From Paragemmobacter straminiformis (GTDB taxonomy: Bacteria > Pseudomonadota > Alphaproteobacteria > Rhodobacterales > Rhodobacteraceae), in the NCBI RefSeq assembly GCF_014243445.1, contig NZ_JACLQD010000001.1, positions 186,001 to 250,000 of the forward strand: a stretch of DNA of 64,000 bases. The letters run 5' to 3'. Position numbers and translations under genes: made by a program. Below, piece by piece: positions 50,825 through 60,154 of this stretch. Position 1 is the first letter of the stretch, and each line of letters starts with the position of its first letter. The notes below the pieces were generated by a model. The model saw only the letters and a list, made by a program, of their open reading frames with translations, did not search any database and had not been told where the DNA came from.

Positions 50825-52513
50825 CTACTGACAGTAGCTTGGAAGCGGAAGCGTCGATTGCGCCTCCGACGTTTCGAGCGACGCGTAACGACCCGTTGAA
50901 AAGTGCGTGCAATCGCGACCCAAACCAGCTGTGACGACAGCACCCGCAATGTCTGTCCCGTTCGCAAAGCAAACTCCGACGTCACGGTTGTAGGTGTGCT
51001 CGTCGCTTAGCCAGCACTCCACTCCGGCACCGAGGAAGTTCTTCTCAACGAAAGCCTTGGCAAGTCTACCGGCATCTTCCGATCTCTCAGGTGCGTGAAG
51101 GCCCTCAAGCCGAATTCGCTCTTGGCCAACAAGGATAGTGTCACCGTCTATCACGCGGGTTATAGAGCCACGGACAATCGAGTAACCCTGCGCATCATAA
51201 GCCGCTGCATCAGGAAGCTGGTCGGTTGAGGCTTTGGGTAAATCTGACAACAGAGGCACATCCACGGAAATATCTTCCGTTCCAAGATTTTCCGGAGGCT
51301 CGGCCACCAGCCGTTCCATGGTCAGGTCTTCCATCGTTTTGACGTCCAGCGCGAAAACAACCCGCCGCGACAACGTGCGATCTTCCTTGCCTTCGCTGTC
51401 CGTTACTGGACGGGACGAGGAATATCCTACAGCGGCCAGCCTAGACTGGGCCCACTGCTCCAGCGGGCTTCCAACGGTGTAATCGAGGCATCGCCGGAAT
51501 ACATTTGCCGCGCGTCTTTGGCTCAAATCGAGGTTGTTTCTAAATGCTACTGCGGGCGTCGCAGACGCCCATTCTGAAGATGCATGACCTTCGATCTGGA
51601 TGTTGCGAAGAGACCCGTCAAATTCCTGCAGGGACTGAAGCCACGGCACACAGAAACGCGACAGGACTTCGTCGAACTGAGGACGGATAGCGTCTTTACC
51701 TGGATCGAAGAGAACACTTTCTGGGAAAACAACGTCCCCATTATCGAGTATCTGCCCTCCCATTTGCGCGATGAGGTCGCCGGCTCGCTCACGGATGGCG
51801 TCGGCAATCCTCCTCCCCGAGGTGACCTGTGCTTTGCGAATCTGATCTACAGATTGGACCAGAGTCTTGAGTTCTTCGGGGGCGACACCAAGTGCGGCAT
51901 ATTCGGCGAGTTCTTCTGATAATGCCCCTGCGTCGGCCGCTTCAAATGCCAGGCGCTTCACCTGCTCAGGAGTCAAACCAGTTTCTTCATACTGGTTAAG
52001 CTTATGTGCATCCTCCAAAAGATCCTGCGGCGACGCATGGGCGACCTCGACCAGCGAAGCAAACTCTTCAACTTGTGTGAGGTCGGCCAGCTTGCGTTGG
52101 GCGTCTTGGGGCAACTTCGCAGAAGCCTCGGCAATCGACTTGATCGTTGCTTCATCGAGAAGTCTAATCCGGTCAAGCATCTCAGCAACTGGCAGTTCAG
52201 GATATTGCTGCAAGACTCGCAACGCGTCTCGGACCCTATCTTGCCCTCCAGCCTCGGCGACGAGTTCCTGGAAAGTCTTTAAATCGGTCAAATCGCGACC
52301 GAGACCTTCAAGCTGCTTTTGATAGATAGTCGCGGCAACCCTTTGGTTCGGGGTAAACTGGTCGTAAAAGACCAGCGCATCTCGTGTGCTCTCGCGCCAG
52401 AGGCCGAGCAAGAGCAACAGAACGAAACAGATCAGCATAAAAGCTTCCGCCGCGGTCAGACCCATGATCGTCCCGCGTCTGAAATTTGCTTCACGCGGTT
52501 GCGGCGCCTGCAT
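50825..52513 (-). CDS. OmpA-domain protein fused to a staphylococcal-nuclease domain (ZorB-like)
   Basis: 562 residues. A single TM helix sits near residues 17-40 (LTAAEAFMLICFVLLLLLGLW), then about 200 residues of helical region. An OmpA/MotB-type peptidoglycan-binding domain follows at about 265-390 (ILDNGDVVFPESVLFDPGKD then SLRNIQIEGHASSEWA, then SQRRAANVFRR). From about 437 there is a staphylococcal-nuclease domain (SITRVIDGDTILVGQERIRL, EGLHAPE, then TYNRDVGVCFANGTDIAGAV). The topology would place the nuclease in the periplasm. The Asp usual at the metal site before PE is His here (LHAPE). Gene order puts it directly after a ZorA-like channel gene. Confidence 0.8.
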   Translation of the reverse strand: MQAPQPREANFRRGTIMGLTAAEAFMLICFVLLLLLGLWRESTRDALVFYDQFTPNQRVAATIYQKQLEGLGRDLTDLKTFQELVAEAGGQDRVRDALRVLQQYPELPVAEMLDRIRLLDEATIKSIAEASAKLPQDAQRKLADLTQVEEFASLVEVAHASPQDLLEDAHKLNQYEETGLTPEQVKRLAFEAADAGALSEELAEYAALGVAPEELKTLVQSVDQIRKAQVTSGRRIADAIRERAGDLIAQMGGQILDNGDVVFPESVLFDPGKDAIRPQFDEVLSRFCVPWLQSLQEFDGSLRNIQIEGHASSEWASATPAVAFRNNLDLSQRRAANVFRRCLDYTVGSPLEQWAQSRLAAVGYSSSRPVTDSEGKEDRTLSRRVVFALDVKTMEDLTMERLVAEPPENLGTEDISVDVPLLSDLPKASTDQLPDAAAYDAQGYSIVRGSITRVIDGDTILVGQERIRLEGLHAPERSEDAGRLAKAFVEKNFLGAGVECWLSDEHTYNRDVGVCFANGTDIAGAVVTAGLGRDCTHFSTGRYASLETSEAQSTLPLPSYCQ

Positions 52514-52538
52514 TCGGTAATTCCTGCTTTCCTGACAA

Positions 52539-53879
52539 TTATAGCGTCTGCGGGACGTCCGCCCTTGATGCCAGCGAAGCCTGCAGCCGGCCGATCTGGT
52601 CTAAAATCTGCCGTTGTATTTCCGAGTTCGCGTTCTGATGGCTTTGCAGTTGTTTCGTGTAGAGCTCGATCGCAGAGGTCACATTGGAAAGGCTGCCAGC
52701 TACCTCGCGCTGATCGATTTGCGCTTGTGAAGCCAGCACACGAAGAGCATCCGCCCGACTTTGAAGTTCGGCCACGAGTCCTCCCAGCTTGAGGGAAAGG
52801 TCGGCAACACTCTTTTCCAACGCAGCGGCAGCAGGATCTACACTAGTGGTCACTTTGGTGATGGAACCGATGAACGATGCGGTCGAGCTTTCAATTGCTT
52901 TCAATGAGGTGTTCGCGAGGTTTTCGCTGTTTTTGGCGACGGCGTTCGCTGTTCCTTCAAGTTGCGCTACGGCTGTTTGCGACAAACTCGAGAGGGTTCT
53001 GCTTACTTCGGCTACTTGGGTCTCGACCTGTCGGCTAAACTCCAAAATTTGGGCTGTTGTTGTTTGGAGGGCTTCCTTAACCGTGGCCAGCATCCTAGAC
53101 GTCTCATCCTTGACCGCAGAACTGGATGCATCGATGGCGGTCGCCAAGTCAGCTTGTGCTTTCGTCCGTGAAATCTCGGACGACGACACTGCCAACGTTG
53201 CATTTTCTGTCACTTCGTTCGTCATTTTGATGAGCTGTGCTCCGACCGGTTTAAGCGCCCCCTTGAATGAAGCAAGCATCTCATCGTGGAGTGACTGTGC
53301 TGCGAACGCATTGGACTTTGCGAGTTCCGCATGATGCTCGTTGAGCGATTGTCGGATCTCAACGCCGAGATATTTTATGCCACGAATCGTATCAGCAAGT
53401 TCTGCTCGAAACTGGCGCATAGCGTCGTTAAGCGTCAATCTCGCCTCGCGGTCGCGCGCTACGAGATCCATACGGAACTGCAGGAACATCACGCGCACAG
53501 CCACGCCAACGATTGTGGAACTAAGCGCAATGCCAAATCCCGCGATGACCTGGGCGATGAACTCGACCTTCGCGTCGTTTCCGCTGAGTTCATATAGGGT
53601 GAACGAAAGCGAAGTCAGAGTAAGAACGAAGCCTAAATAGTAGGCGTTGTCCCCGACCTGATCACTTTCCAGCTGAACTCTCGGCAAGAAGTAAGCGAGT
53701 AGCGCGTAAATTAAAATAACCGCAGCTGAGAACGCTGCAGGCACCCAGACATCAAAATGGTAGAGCTTGAGCGTCAGACTCCCGGCAATCCCAACAACAA
53801 ATGCAGCAGCCAACAAGAACTTGTCTGTCGAGTCGGAACTTGTCGACTGATATGTCGATTTAACTCGGTAATCGGCCAT
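52539..53879 (-). CDS. MotA/ZorA-like membrane channel protein with long coiled coil
   Basis: 446 residues from ATG 53879 (the next upstream gene ends 1 base before). Four TM segments occur in the first about 140 residues (LLAAAFVVGIAGSLTLKLY, VWVPAAFSAAVILIYALLAYF, YYLGFVLTLTSLSFTLYEL, VIAGFGIALSSTIVGVAVRV), the last resembling the conserved MotA/TolQ helix. The rest is a long helical coiled-coil tail rich in Ala, Ser and Glu, like the intracellular tail of ZorA. With the OmpA-type gene next to it, a proton-driven stator unit is the likeliest reading. The effector end is not homologous to ZorC or ZorD here. Confidence 0.75.
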   Translation of the reverse strand: MADYRVKSTYQSTSSDSTDKFLLAAAFVVGIAGSLTLKLYHFDVWVPAAFSAAVILIYALLAYFLPRVQLESDQVGDNAYYLGFVLTLTSLSFTLYELSGNDAKVEFIAQVIAGFGIALSSTIVGVAVRVMFLQFRMDLVARDREARLTLNDAMRQFRAELADTIRGIKYLGVEIRQSLNEHHAELAKSNAFAAQSLHDEMLASFKGALKPVGAQLIKMTNEVTENATLAVSSSEISRTKAQADLATAIDASSSAVKDETSRMLATVKEALQTTTAQILEFSRQVETQVAEVSRTLSSLSQTAVAQLEGTANAVAKNSENLANTSLKAIESSTASFIGSITKVTTSVDPAAAALEKSVADLSLKLGGLVAELQSRADALRVLASQAQIDQREVAGSLSNVTSAIELYTKQLQSHQNANSEIQRQILDQIGRLQASLASRADVPQTL

Positions 53880-53880
53880 A

Positions 53881-54690
53881 TCAGAGATCCCCCACTCGCT
53901 CGTATCTGATCTTCGATGCACCTTGAGCGTCGAAATACCGCGCCCAGAAATCCTCAAGTTCAGGTTGGAAGCCCTCAAGAATGGGGATCTGCATCAGCTT
54001 CACCTCGAACCCTGACAGGCTCCGAGCGAGACGCTGATCTCCGCCGGCTGAGCTAAACGACGTCCAATTACCGCCTTCGTAAAAGCTTAGCTCTCCACTG
54101 TGCTGCGCGAGATTAGAGAAGATTACTAAAATCTTGTTTTCTCCGACACTCGCTGTGTCCGGAATTCGTGAAAGAAATGTCTGCAAGTCTTCCATGATCG
54201 GCGACGAAGGAGCCTCAGAAACGACCATCAGGGACCTCAACATCGAGTCGAGAGGAGCCTTGAATCCATCCTTGTAGGCTTGGTCAACCGCCGCGATGTT
54301 CTGTATCAGGCCGTTCGCCTCGTTGGCAGAAGGAGGTTTACATATCGAGAGATACTCTTGCTGCACTACAGCCTCATCTGGGGAGATGACGCCCAAACTG
54401 ATGCGCGTGCCAGCAGCTGCCGCTTCCACGAGATCCTCGATCTTTGTCTGTGCAAAGGAAAGCTGTCGGATCGTAACAGGGTCCGTCTTGTCCACGAGGA
54501 TCGCTAGCTGCCCCGTCGGTCCGCTCAAAGGACAAAGCGTTTGTGCGTCCAGCTTGGTGACATTCTGGGCTTGGAAATAGAAGTAACCTATACCTCCACC
54601 TAGCGTCACTGTCCCGACGAAAAGAAGAACAATGAGGGCTATCGTCGAGCCCGAGGTTCTCGACGAACGGCCAAGCTTCTTTCTTCTCAT
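53881..54690 (-). CDS. Membrane-anchored vWA-like protein
   Basis: 269 residues. Basic N-terminus (MRRKKLGRSSRT), one TM helix near residues 14-38 (TIALIVLLFVGTVTLGGGIGYF), then a periplasmic domain with LAILVDKTDPVT (a DxTD variant of the vWA MIDAS loop) near residue 65 and KILVIFSNLAQHS near residue 187. No family was recognised with certainty. It ends 1 base before the ZorA-like gene and its start overlaps the multi-TM gene by 4 bases. Confidence 0.6.
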   Translation of the reverse strand: MRRKKLGRSSRTSGSTIALIVLLFVGTVTLGGGIGYFYFQAQNVTKLDAQTLCPLSGPTGQLAILVDKTDPVTIRQLSFAQTKIEDLVEAAAAGTRISLGVISPDEAVVQQEYLSICKPPSANEANGLIQNIAAVDQAYKDGFKAPLDSMLRSLMVVSEAPSSPIMEDLQTFLSRIPDTASVGENKILVIFSNLAQHSGELSFYEGGNWTSFSSAGGDQRLARSLSGFEVKLMQIPILEGFQPELEDFWARYFDAQGASKIRYERVGDL

Positions 54691-56405
54691 TGATTGTCTC
54701 CACCCGACCTACGTTCGGACTCGAAAAGGTCGCCATTTTCTTCCGCAGCCCTAGTCGGTGCGCCACTCGGATTAGTTGGAACAGTCCCTTCGTCAGCGGT
54801 CGTCGTTTTCTTCCGAGGCGATGCCGACCTCTTCTTGGTGGCAGCAGCTTTTGGAGCCGGCTTCTTGACTTGGTCGTTGCTTTCTTCGCTACGCTTAGCC
54901 GGCTCAGGCTCAGGCTCAGGGTTATCCGACACTGGTGTGGAATCGGCAGGGAAGAGCTCGTCCAAATCTTCAATCGATCTTGTGAACCGATGGCTGTCTT
55001 CGCCAGAGCGCTGCTCAATGCGTCCAGCCTTGATATCCTGCACGGTCGGAAAAGCCTGAAGTGACCTCTTCTGGGCTTTTGTCAATTTCTCTACGCCTAC
55101 GTTGACCAGATCTTCCATTTTTCTGATCTCAACTTCGACGAATTCGACATTCAGGCTCTCCAGCTTTCTATCGGTGACATCAGCATCCCCGAAGGAGAAA
55201 ACTTCGTTGAAGTATTCCGGTGGAGGCTCTTTGCGGCTTGCCAGGTTTGCCTCGCGGTAAACGGCAAGCAACTGGTTCGCCGCCCCGTTGGTAGTGCGCA
55301 AGAAAACCCTCAGCCCGTCAAGCATAGCTCCCCTAGAGTCAAGCGCATCCACCGCCGATCTCAAGTTCGCACGCCTCGTATCAACTTCGGAACGGAGTTC
55401 TTGAACAAGGTCTTTAAACTCCTTATCCATCGAAGCGTGGGCCTCACCATAGCTGTGCGCGTAATCATCGATAGCACGCTCGACGGAGTCCCAAAGAGCA
55501 TTATAGCCAGGAAGCGGATCAGCCGAATAATAACCTTTCAAAAAGCTTGAGAGCGTTACGATTAAACCAATCAAAAACAGCATCCAAGAGTCAAGTGACG
55601 ACAACTCGAGCGGCTTTGCAATCAAAGTAGAAATCGCGAGCTTCATCGCATCGTTCCATGAATTTGCTTCGAGAGCGTCACGAAAATGCGCAACAGCGAA
55701 GTTGATCGTAAGCGAAACAATTATCCATATAAAAATACTACCAAAACCCAGGAGCGCACTGCTAAGGCCCTTTAGGTTTTTATGACGCGCGTAAAAGCCT
55801 GCCAAGTATCCAATAAAGACGTTGATCGCCGAAATCATACCGGCCTGAAGCACTCCCCCTACCAAGCCGAGTTCATTCCTCTTCGCAAAAAACTGCGCGT
55901 TCAGAATGCTTTCTAGCAACAGCATGAATGTCACGAATAAAACTGTCAAAAGCATGTTGGAGTGCGCGGCGGGTGGCCCGACGACGCCATGCCGCAAACG
56001 AAACGCATCCAACTTTTGCTGGCTTTCCTTCACACGTATCAGTGCGGTCTCGAGTTGGTTTCTATAGTCTCCTTCCAACCGTTCAAGCCCGTGCGCAGCA
56101 TCAGCGATCTTAAGCTTGATATTCGACGTATCTGAACGCGCCTCCGAGACGCGTCCTTTGTAAGTGCGCAGCTCGTCATCAAAGTTGTTAAGAGCTTCTT
56201 TCCGAAGCGATTCCACCTCGGCGACTGCATCCAACTCAGCCTTTGTCATCGTCTTTTTGTCTGCGCTAGGAATTTCCTTCCCACCATCATCCGCGCCACG
56301 CCTAGCCAATCGGAGGCGCTTTGCCACCAGGTCGACGTCAACGTTTGGAAACCTCTCCAAGGATGGGTCGAAACGGTTACCGCTACCGCGAAGAAAACCT
56401 AGCAC
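54687..56405 (-). CDS. Multi-TM protein with coiled coils, first gene of operon A
   Basis: 572 residues. An N-terminal coiled coil (about 50-150), then four to five TM segments (NMLLTVLFVTFMLLLESIL, GMISAINVFIGYLAGFYA, IFIWIIVSLTINFAVAHF, WMLFLIGLIVTLSSFL) at about 150-290. A second helical region follows, and then a Lys/Pro/Ala-rich disordered C-terminal tail (about 480-572). It resembles no named family with certainty. As the first gene with four downstream partners, it is a structural core candidate for this membrane system. It overlaps its neighbour by 4 bases. Confidence 0.6.
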   Translation of the reverse strand: MLGFLRGSGNRFDPSLERFPNVDVDLVAKRLRLARRGADDGGKEIPSADKKTMTKAELDAVAEVESLRKEALNNFDDELRTYKGRVSEARSDTSNIKLKIADAAHGLERLEGDYRNQLETALIRVKESQQKLDAFRLRHGVVGPPAAHSNMLLTVLFVTFMLLLESILNAQFFAKRNELGLVGGVLQAGMISAINVFIGYLAGFYARHKNLKGLSSALLGFGSIFIWIIVSLTINFAVAHFRDALEANSWNDAMKLAISTLIAKPLELSSLDSWMLFLIGLIVTLSSFLKGYYSADPLPGYNALWDSVERAIDDYAHSYGEAHASMDKEFKDLVQELRSEVDTRRANLRSAVDALDSRGAMLDGLRVFLRTTNGAANQLLAVYREANLASRKEPPPEYFNEVFSFGDADVTDRKLESLNVEFVEVEIRKMEDLVNVGVEKLTKAQKRSLQAFPTVQDIKAGRIEQRSGEDSHRFTRSIEDLDELFPADSTPVSDNPEPEPEPAKRSEESNDQVKKPAPKAAATKKRSASPRKKTTTADEGTVPTNPSGAPTRAAEENGDLFESERRSGGDNQ

Positions 56406-56710
56406 CCTGACCTCGTCATTCTGCTTCTCGGGCCTTTATAGCTACACCAGCAACACAGGTATGGGCAACATCCGAAGGTTAGCCCCGAAGCAGCCGCACT
56501 AATGTATCTACCCGTTTCACCGGTTTCGTCTAGGATCGGATATTTTCAGCTTGACTTGGAAGATCTTGGTTTTCGTCGAGGTTGCGTAAGAAATTGTTTA
56601 TCGATTTCAAACGATGGGGCCTGGGTAGGCTCGCCTTGCTTCACCAGAAGTCTTGGATCGCGAATGGATATTGGTGATCGAACGAGGCGCCCCAAAAACT
56701 GGTGAACTCG
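56406..56710. promoter_or_regulatory. Gap between operons B and A
   Basis: 305 bases without a gene. Lower GC around 56500-56600 (for example GATCGGATATTTTCAGCTTG) makes a promoter for operon A plausible. Operon B ends at its right edge, so the operons may be transcribed separately. Confidence 0.4.
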
Positions 56711-58246
56711 TCACCGCCCGAACAGCTTCCCGGCTGCAAGGCGTCCTGCTTCCCAGATCCCAGACGCACCACGGGACAGTTCCCGCGACAGTGAACCGCT
56801 AGTTTCGGCACCGGTGATCCTTCGACGGTTGCGTTGTGTTGCCAAGGCATCCGACGCGCCATTCGCTATCGCTGCGGTCAGTTGATCCAAGTTCCAGATC
56901 TGACCTTCGGCGACGATGGGAATCGCCTCGCGGCAGGACAGGTCGGCGCAGATCGCGGCGCTGACAGCTGCGATTGTGGTCTGCGCCTCAATTGGCAGAA
57001 GGTGTTCGGGATAGGGCCAGTCTGGAAGCAGCTGGTCCACCGCGTTCGCAACGACTGTTATGGGCGGCACCCGTCGCAGCGGGCGCGTCGCGAAGGCTGC
57101 ATCGACCATCTGCAAAAGCTCGACATCCGGCGCGCGTGCGGGACGGTTGGCCCGTAAAATCCAAAGGACTTGGTCGCATTCCAAAACCTGCGAAAGCAGC
57201 GACTGGGCTGTTTCGTCCGTTCCGTCGATCCCCCTGCTGTCGATCACGGAATAGGTCATTCCTTCAATTTCTATCGTATGGCGCGTCAGACCGGGGGTCG
57301 TGGGAGCCATATCGGTTTCGGCGATGGCGCTTCCCGCTAGGCGGTTGATCAGCGTGGATTTTCCTGCCGAGACCTGACCGATCACCAGCAAGCGTATCGG
57401 CTCGTCCGGTTGTGCGAGCATCTGTTTGTCAAGGTCGGCAGACCCGAGTTCGATCTCAAGCAACTCCTCATCTGTAAAGCGCAAATGGCCTGCGTGCAGG
57501 TCGACCGCCGCGCGCGCGACCTCTTCCAGGAGGATCTGCTGGACGATGGCCACGCTGAAATTCCTGAACTCACCGCCGTCGCCACTACTGGTCACGGCCG
57601 CCTGGATCTCCTGCAGGATGGCGGCGGGCGGGTTGGAGAGCAAACGCTTCGCACGCCATGCCCATCCCAATGCGGTCGCGCCGTGCGTGAACCAAGCCTT
57701 GTTTTCCCATGTCCATAGGATCGTCTTCAGGCTGACGCGGTCGGAAAACGGCACCATGTCATGCAGGTTTCGGCGCAGGCGGATCAGCACGCGGTCGGCC
57801 AGCAACAAGGCTTCGGGGATCGAGAAATCCAATGCCCCCTTCTGACCCGCAGACAGCCTCTGTGCCGCCTGCTCTACCAGTTCCAGAGCAAGCGGGCGCA
57901 GGTCGTTCCAAGGGCGGGGCTCCCTTGGAATCCCTGCGCATAGGCTTTGAAAAACCGCCAGTTCGCGTGCGGTCCATTCGGGGTTAGCAGTGACGATTGG
58001 CGAATGGTCGCCATCGACAGGTGTGGCAACCCGCTGTTGCCGCATGCGACCTAGCAAGAGAAGGGTAAGCCGGAGCAGAAGGATCAGACCAAGCGTGATC
58101 CCGACGAAGGGCACTAGCCAGTCATGCTCGGCCAGCCAGAGAATTCCCAGAACCACCAGCGCCAGCCAAGGCAGGGCGTAGATGATCACAGCCAGAAGGG
58201 CCGGGCTACGCGCGACACGTTTCAGAATCTTGTCAACCGGCAGCAT
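56711..58246 (-). CDS. Membrane-associated dynamin/Era-like GTPase, operon B
   Basis: 511 residues from ATG 58246. The N-terminus has two TM helices (ALLAVIIYALPWLALVVLGILW, VPFVGITLGLILLLRLTLLL). The G domain starts near residue 292: G1 LLVIGQVSAGKSTLINRL, a TTPGLTRH switch, G3 VIDSRGIDG and a G4-like VVANAVDQL. The C-terminal about 150 residues are helical. It overlaps the preceding TerB-GTPase gene by 14 bases, so they are coupled. A paired arrangement of two GTPases is notable; a membrane remodelling or switching role is likely but unproved. Confidence 0.75.
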   Translation of the reverse strand: MLPVDKILKRVARSPALLAVIIYALPWLALVVLGILWLAEHDWLVPFVGITLGLILLLRLTLLLLGRMRQQRVATPVDGDHSPIVTANPEWTARELAVFQSLCAGIPREPRPWNDLRPLALELVEQAAQRLSAGQKGALDFSIPEALLLADRVLIRLRRNLHDMVPFSDRVSLKTILWTWENKAWFTHGATALGWAWRAKRLLSNPPAAILQEIQAAVTSSGDGGEFRNFSVAIVQQILLEEVARAAVDLHAGHLRFTDEELLEIELGSADLDKQMLAQPDEPIRLLVIGQVSAGKSTLINRLAGSAIAETDMAPTTPGLTRHTIEIEGMTYSVIDSRGIDGTDETAQSLLSQVLECDQVLWILRANRPARAPDVELLQMVDAAFATRPLRRVPPITVVANAVDQLLPDWPYPEHLLPIEAQTTIAAVSAAICADLSCREAIPIVAEGQIWNLDQLTAAIANGASDALATQRNRRRITGAETSGSLSRELSRGASGIWEAGRLAAGKLFGR

Positions 58247-60152
58247 CGTCGCCGTCCTTGATCTCGGCCTGCGAGAAAGCGGCGAGGTATCGATCCCGAA
58301 GCGCCTGCTCGTCCACGGTGTGTCCTGCCTTTGTATGATACATCCAGTAGGCTGCGGCCCGCCCCACCCCATAGGTCGATGCAAATCCATAGCCTGCCGT
58401 AAGGACGGGCACAGCCGTCTGGCCCACCACCGGAATCAGCCCCGCAAGGCTGCGACCGGCGATGCCGATCAGCGCGCCGCCCACGACGCCTGTCCCAAGA
58501 GCCGAGAGGAAGGCCACCAGCCTGCTACGATCCCACGGCAGGCCGTATCCGTTCGCCAGTGCTGTCACCAAGGCCAGTTGCAGGGCAGGGGCGGTCGCTG
58601 CCCCCACCACGGGCAAGGCACCAGACGCCGTAGCCATGCCCGCGTAACGCAGGACGGTCGCACGGTGAGCCAGAAAAGCGGCTTCTTCTGCGTTGCCTGC
58701 CTTTTGCCGGTCCATCAGCATCGCGACAGAGGGCAGGGTCGTGGCCAAGGCTTGTTTCAGATGGGAAAGATTGGCCTTCGACGGTGAGGACAGATCCAGT
58801 TCCAGCCATGGCAGCGTCGTCTTTGCTGCCTTCTCGAACAAAGTCTGGTTCGCCGATCTGATCCGCCCGCGCTCGGCCGCGTCTGGCACCCGGTCTTCGG
58901 CGGTGTGCAGGATGACAACGGGAATATCGGGTTTCTTGCGGACAACCTTGGCCAGCGCATCGGCAACGTTGCCCTGCACCGGATCGTCGAGGCGTGACAG
59001 CACGAGGATCATTTGCGACACGTCGCCGTTGGACGCCAGATCCTGTTCCGGTCGATAGCCCGCCTCACCCAAGCCGCGCGTATCGAGGAAGCGCAGCACG
59101 GGATCTTCCGGGGGGAAGTCGTAAGCGTCCGCCGTGCGCGTGCAGGGAACGAAGCCATTGCCGATCTCGGCGGCATTCCGGCCAGTCATGGCCTGAACGA
59201 GCGATGACTTTCCGGCCCCGGTCTTTCCCAGCAACCACAGGACCGGGACCGACCGATCCGACGGCGATGGTGCATCCGCAGTCTGACCATCACTTCCCCA
59301 AAGCGCTGCCACCCCATCCGTCACGGTGGACCAAAGATAAGAGGGGGCGGCCGCCACATAGTCCAGCGCGGAACGGGCGGTTTCGGTCCAGCCGCCCGCC
59401 GCCTTCTGGAAGATCCGGTCCGTCCGCGCGATGGCCGCAAGTTCAGCATCGTGTAGAATACCATCCGCCGCCGCGATTTCGGTCAGGAAGGAAAGAAGCT
59501 CGACCTTCAGAGAATCGAAATTGCAGTCGGGGTTGTCGCGTTTGTAGACCGCCAAGGCCTCTGCAATCTCGTCTACGCTGCGGCCCTCGGCGCTGTGTTC
59601 AATCACCGGCAAGGCGGCGGCAACATAGGCCGGATCGAGACCCCACTCTGCGACGAAGTAATCCGCGATTGCCGCACGCTCGGCATCGTCTACCTCTTCC
59701 GCCTCGCGCGCCACCCGGATGGCCAGAGACGCCATCAGGTCGAAGAGAGCCGCCCCCAGCACGTCGATGGGCGTATTGATGAAGGCTGGCACCTTCTGGA
59801 CCCGTGTGCCTTCGTAGCTTCGGAAAAGTCGGAGGACGCCGTAGCAAGCCGCGCCACTGGCGACGGCAGCACCGACGACCCAGCCAACCGGCGTGACCGC
59901 AGCACCGATACCAAGGGCGGCAAGCCAGCCGCCGCCGAAGAAAGTTCCTGCGACTGCCGACGAACTCGCTGCCAGGCCGCCCGCCGTTGCGGCGGTTCCG
60001 ATCTGCCAGAGATCGCCGACCATCCGCGCGGTCTGCAGGGACGCAAAAGCATCCTCGCCAATCCCGAGCTTCGCCTTGAACTTCAGCGGCTCGGCAACGA
60101 CGCGATCCACACCTTCGAAACGACGGGTTTCGTCGGGAATTGCCGAAGCCAA
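58233..60152 (-). CDS. TerB-like domain / GTPase / DUF697-like protein, operon B
   Basis: About 639 residues from a TTG start at 60152, chosen because GAAGG stands 7 bases before it; no ATG fits. A hydrophobic N-terminal part (about 65-105) is followed by a TerB/DjlA-like acidic helical domain (about 140-250, ending AAADGILHDAELAAIAR). A GTPase with G1 WLLGKTGAGKSSLVQAM near residue 310 and G3 FLDTRGLGEAG comes next. A C-terminal hydrophobic DUF697-like part (GALPVVGAATAPALQLAL, about 500 on) ends the protein. TerB domains occur in stress and conflict systems. The gene overlaps the second GTPase. Confidence 0.75.
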   Translation of the reverse strand: MASAIPDETRRFEGVDRVVAEPLKFKAKLGIGEDAFASLQTARMVGDLWQIGTAATAGGLAASSSAVAGTFFGGGWLAALGIGAAVTPVGWVVGAAVASGAACYGVLRLFRSYEGTRVQKVPAFINTPIDVLGAALFDLMASLAIRVAREAEEVDDAERAAIADYFVAEWGLDPAYVAAALPVIEHSAEGRSVDEIAEALAVYKRDNPDCNFDSLKVELLSFLTEIAAADGILHDAELAAIARTDRIFQKAAGGWTETARSALDYVAAAPSYLWSTVTDGVAALWGSDGQTADAPSPSDRSVPVLWLLGKTGAGKSSLVQAMTGRNAAEIGNGFVPCTRTADAYDFPPEDPVLRFLDTRGLGEAGYRPEQDLASNGDVSQMILVLSRLDDPVQGNVADALAKVVRKKPDIPVVILHTAEDRVPDAAERGRIRSANQTLFEKAAKTTLPWLELDLSSPSKANLSHLKQALATTLPSVAMLMDRQKAGNAEEAAFLAHRATVLRYAGMATASGALPVVGAATAPALQLALVTALANGYGLPWDRSRLVAFLSALGTGVVGGALIGIAGRSLAGLIPVVGQTAVPVLTAGYGFASTYGVGRAAAYWMYHTKAGHTVDEQALRDRYLAAFSQAEIKDGDDAAG

Positions 60153-60154
60153 GA

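Noticed and set aside
50825-53879. Flagellar motAB or tolQR genes
   Set aside because: The MotA-like protein has a long coiled-coil tail instead of the short MotA cytoplasmic loop, and the OmpA protein carries a nuclease domain. No flagellar, tolA or tolB genes are nearby.
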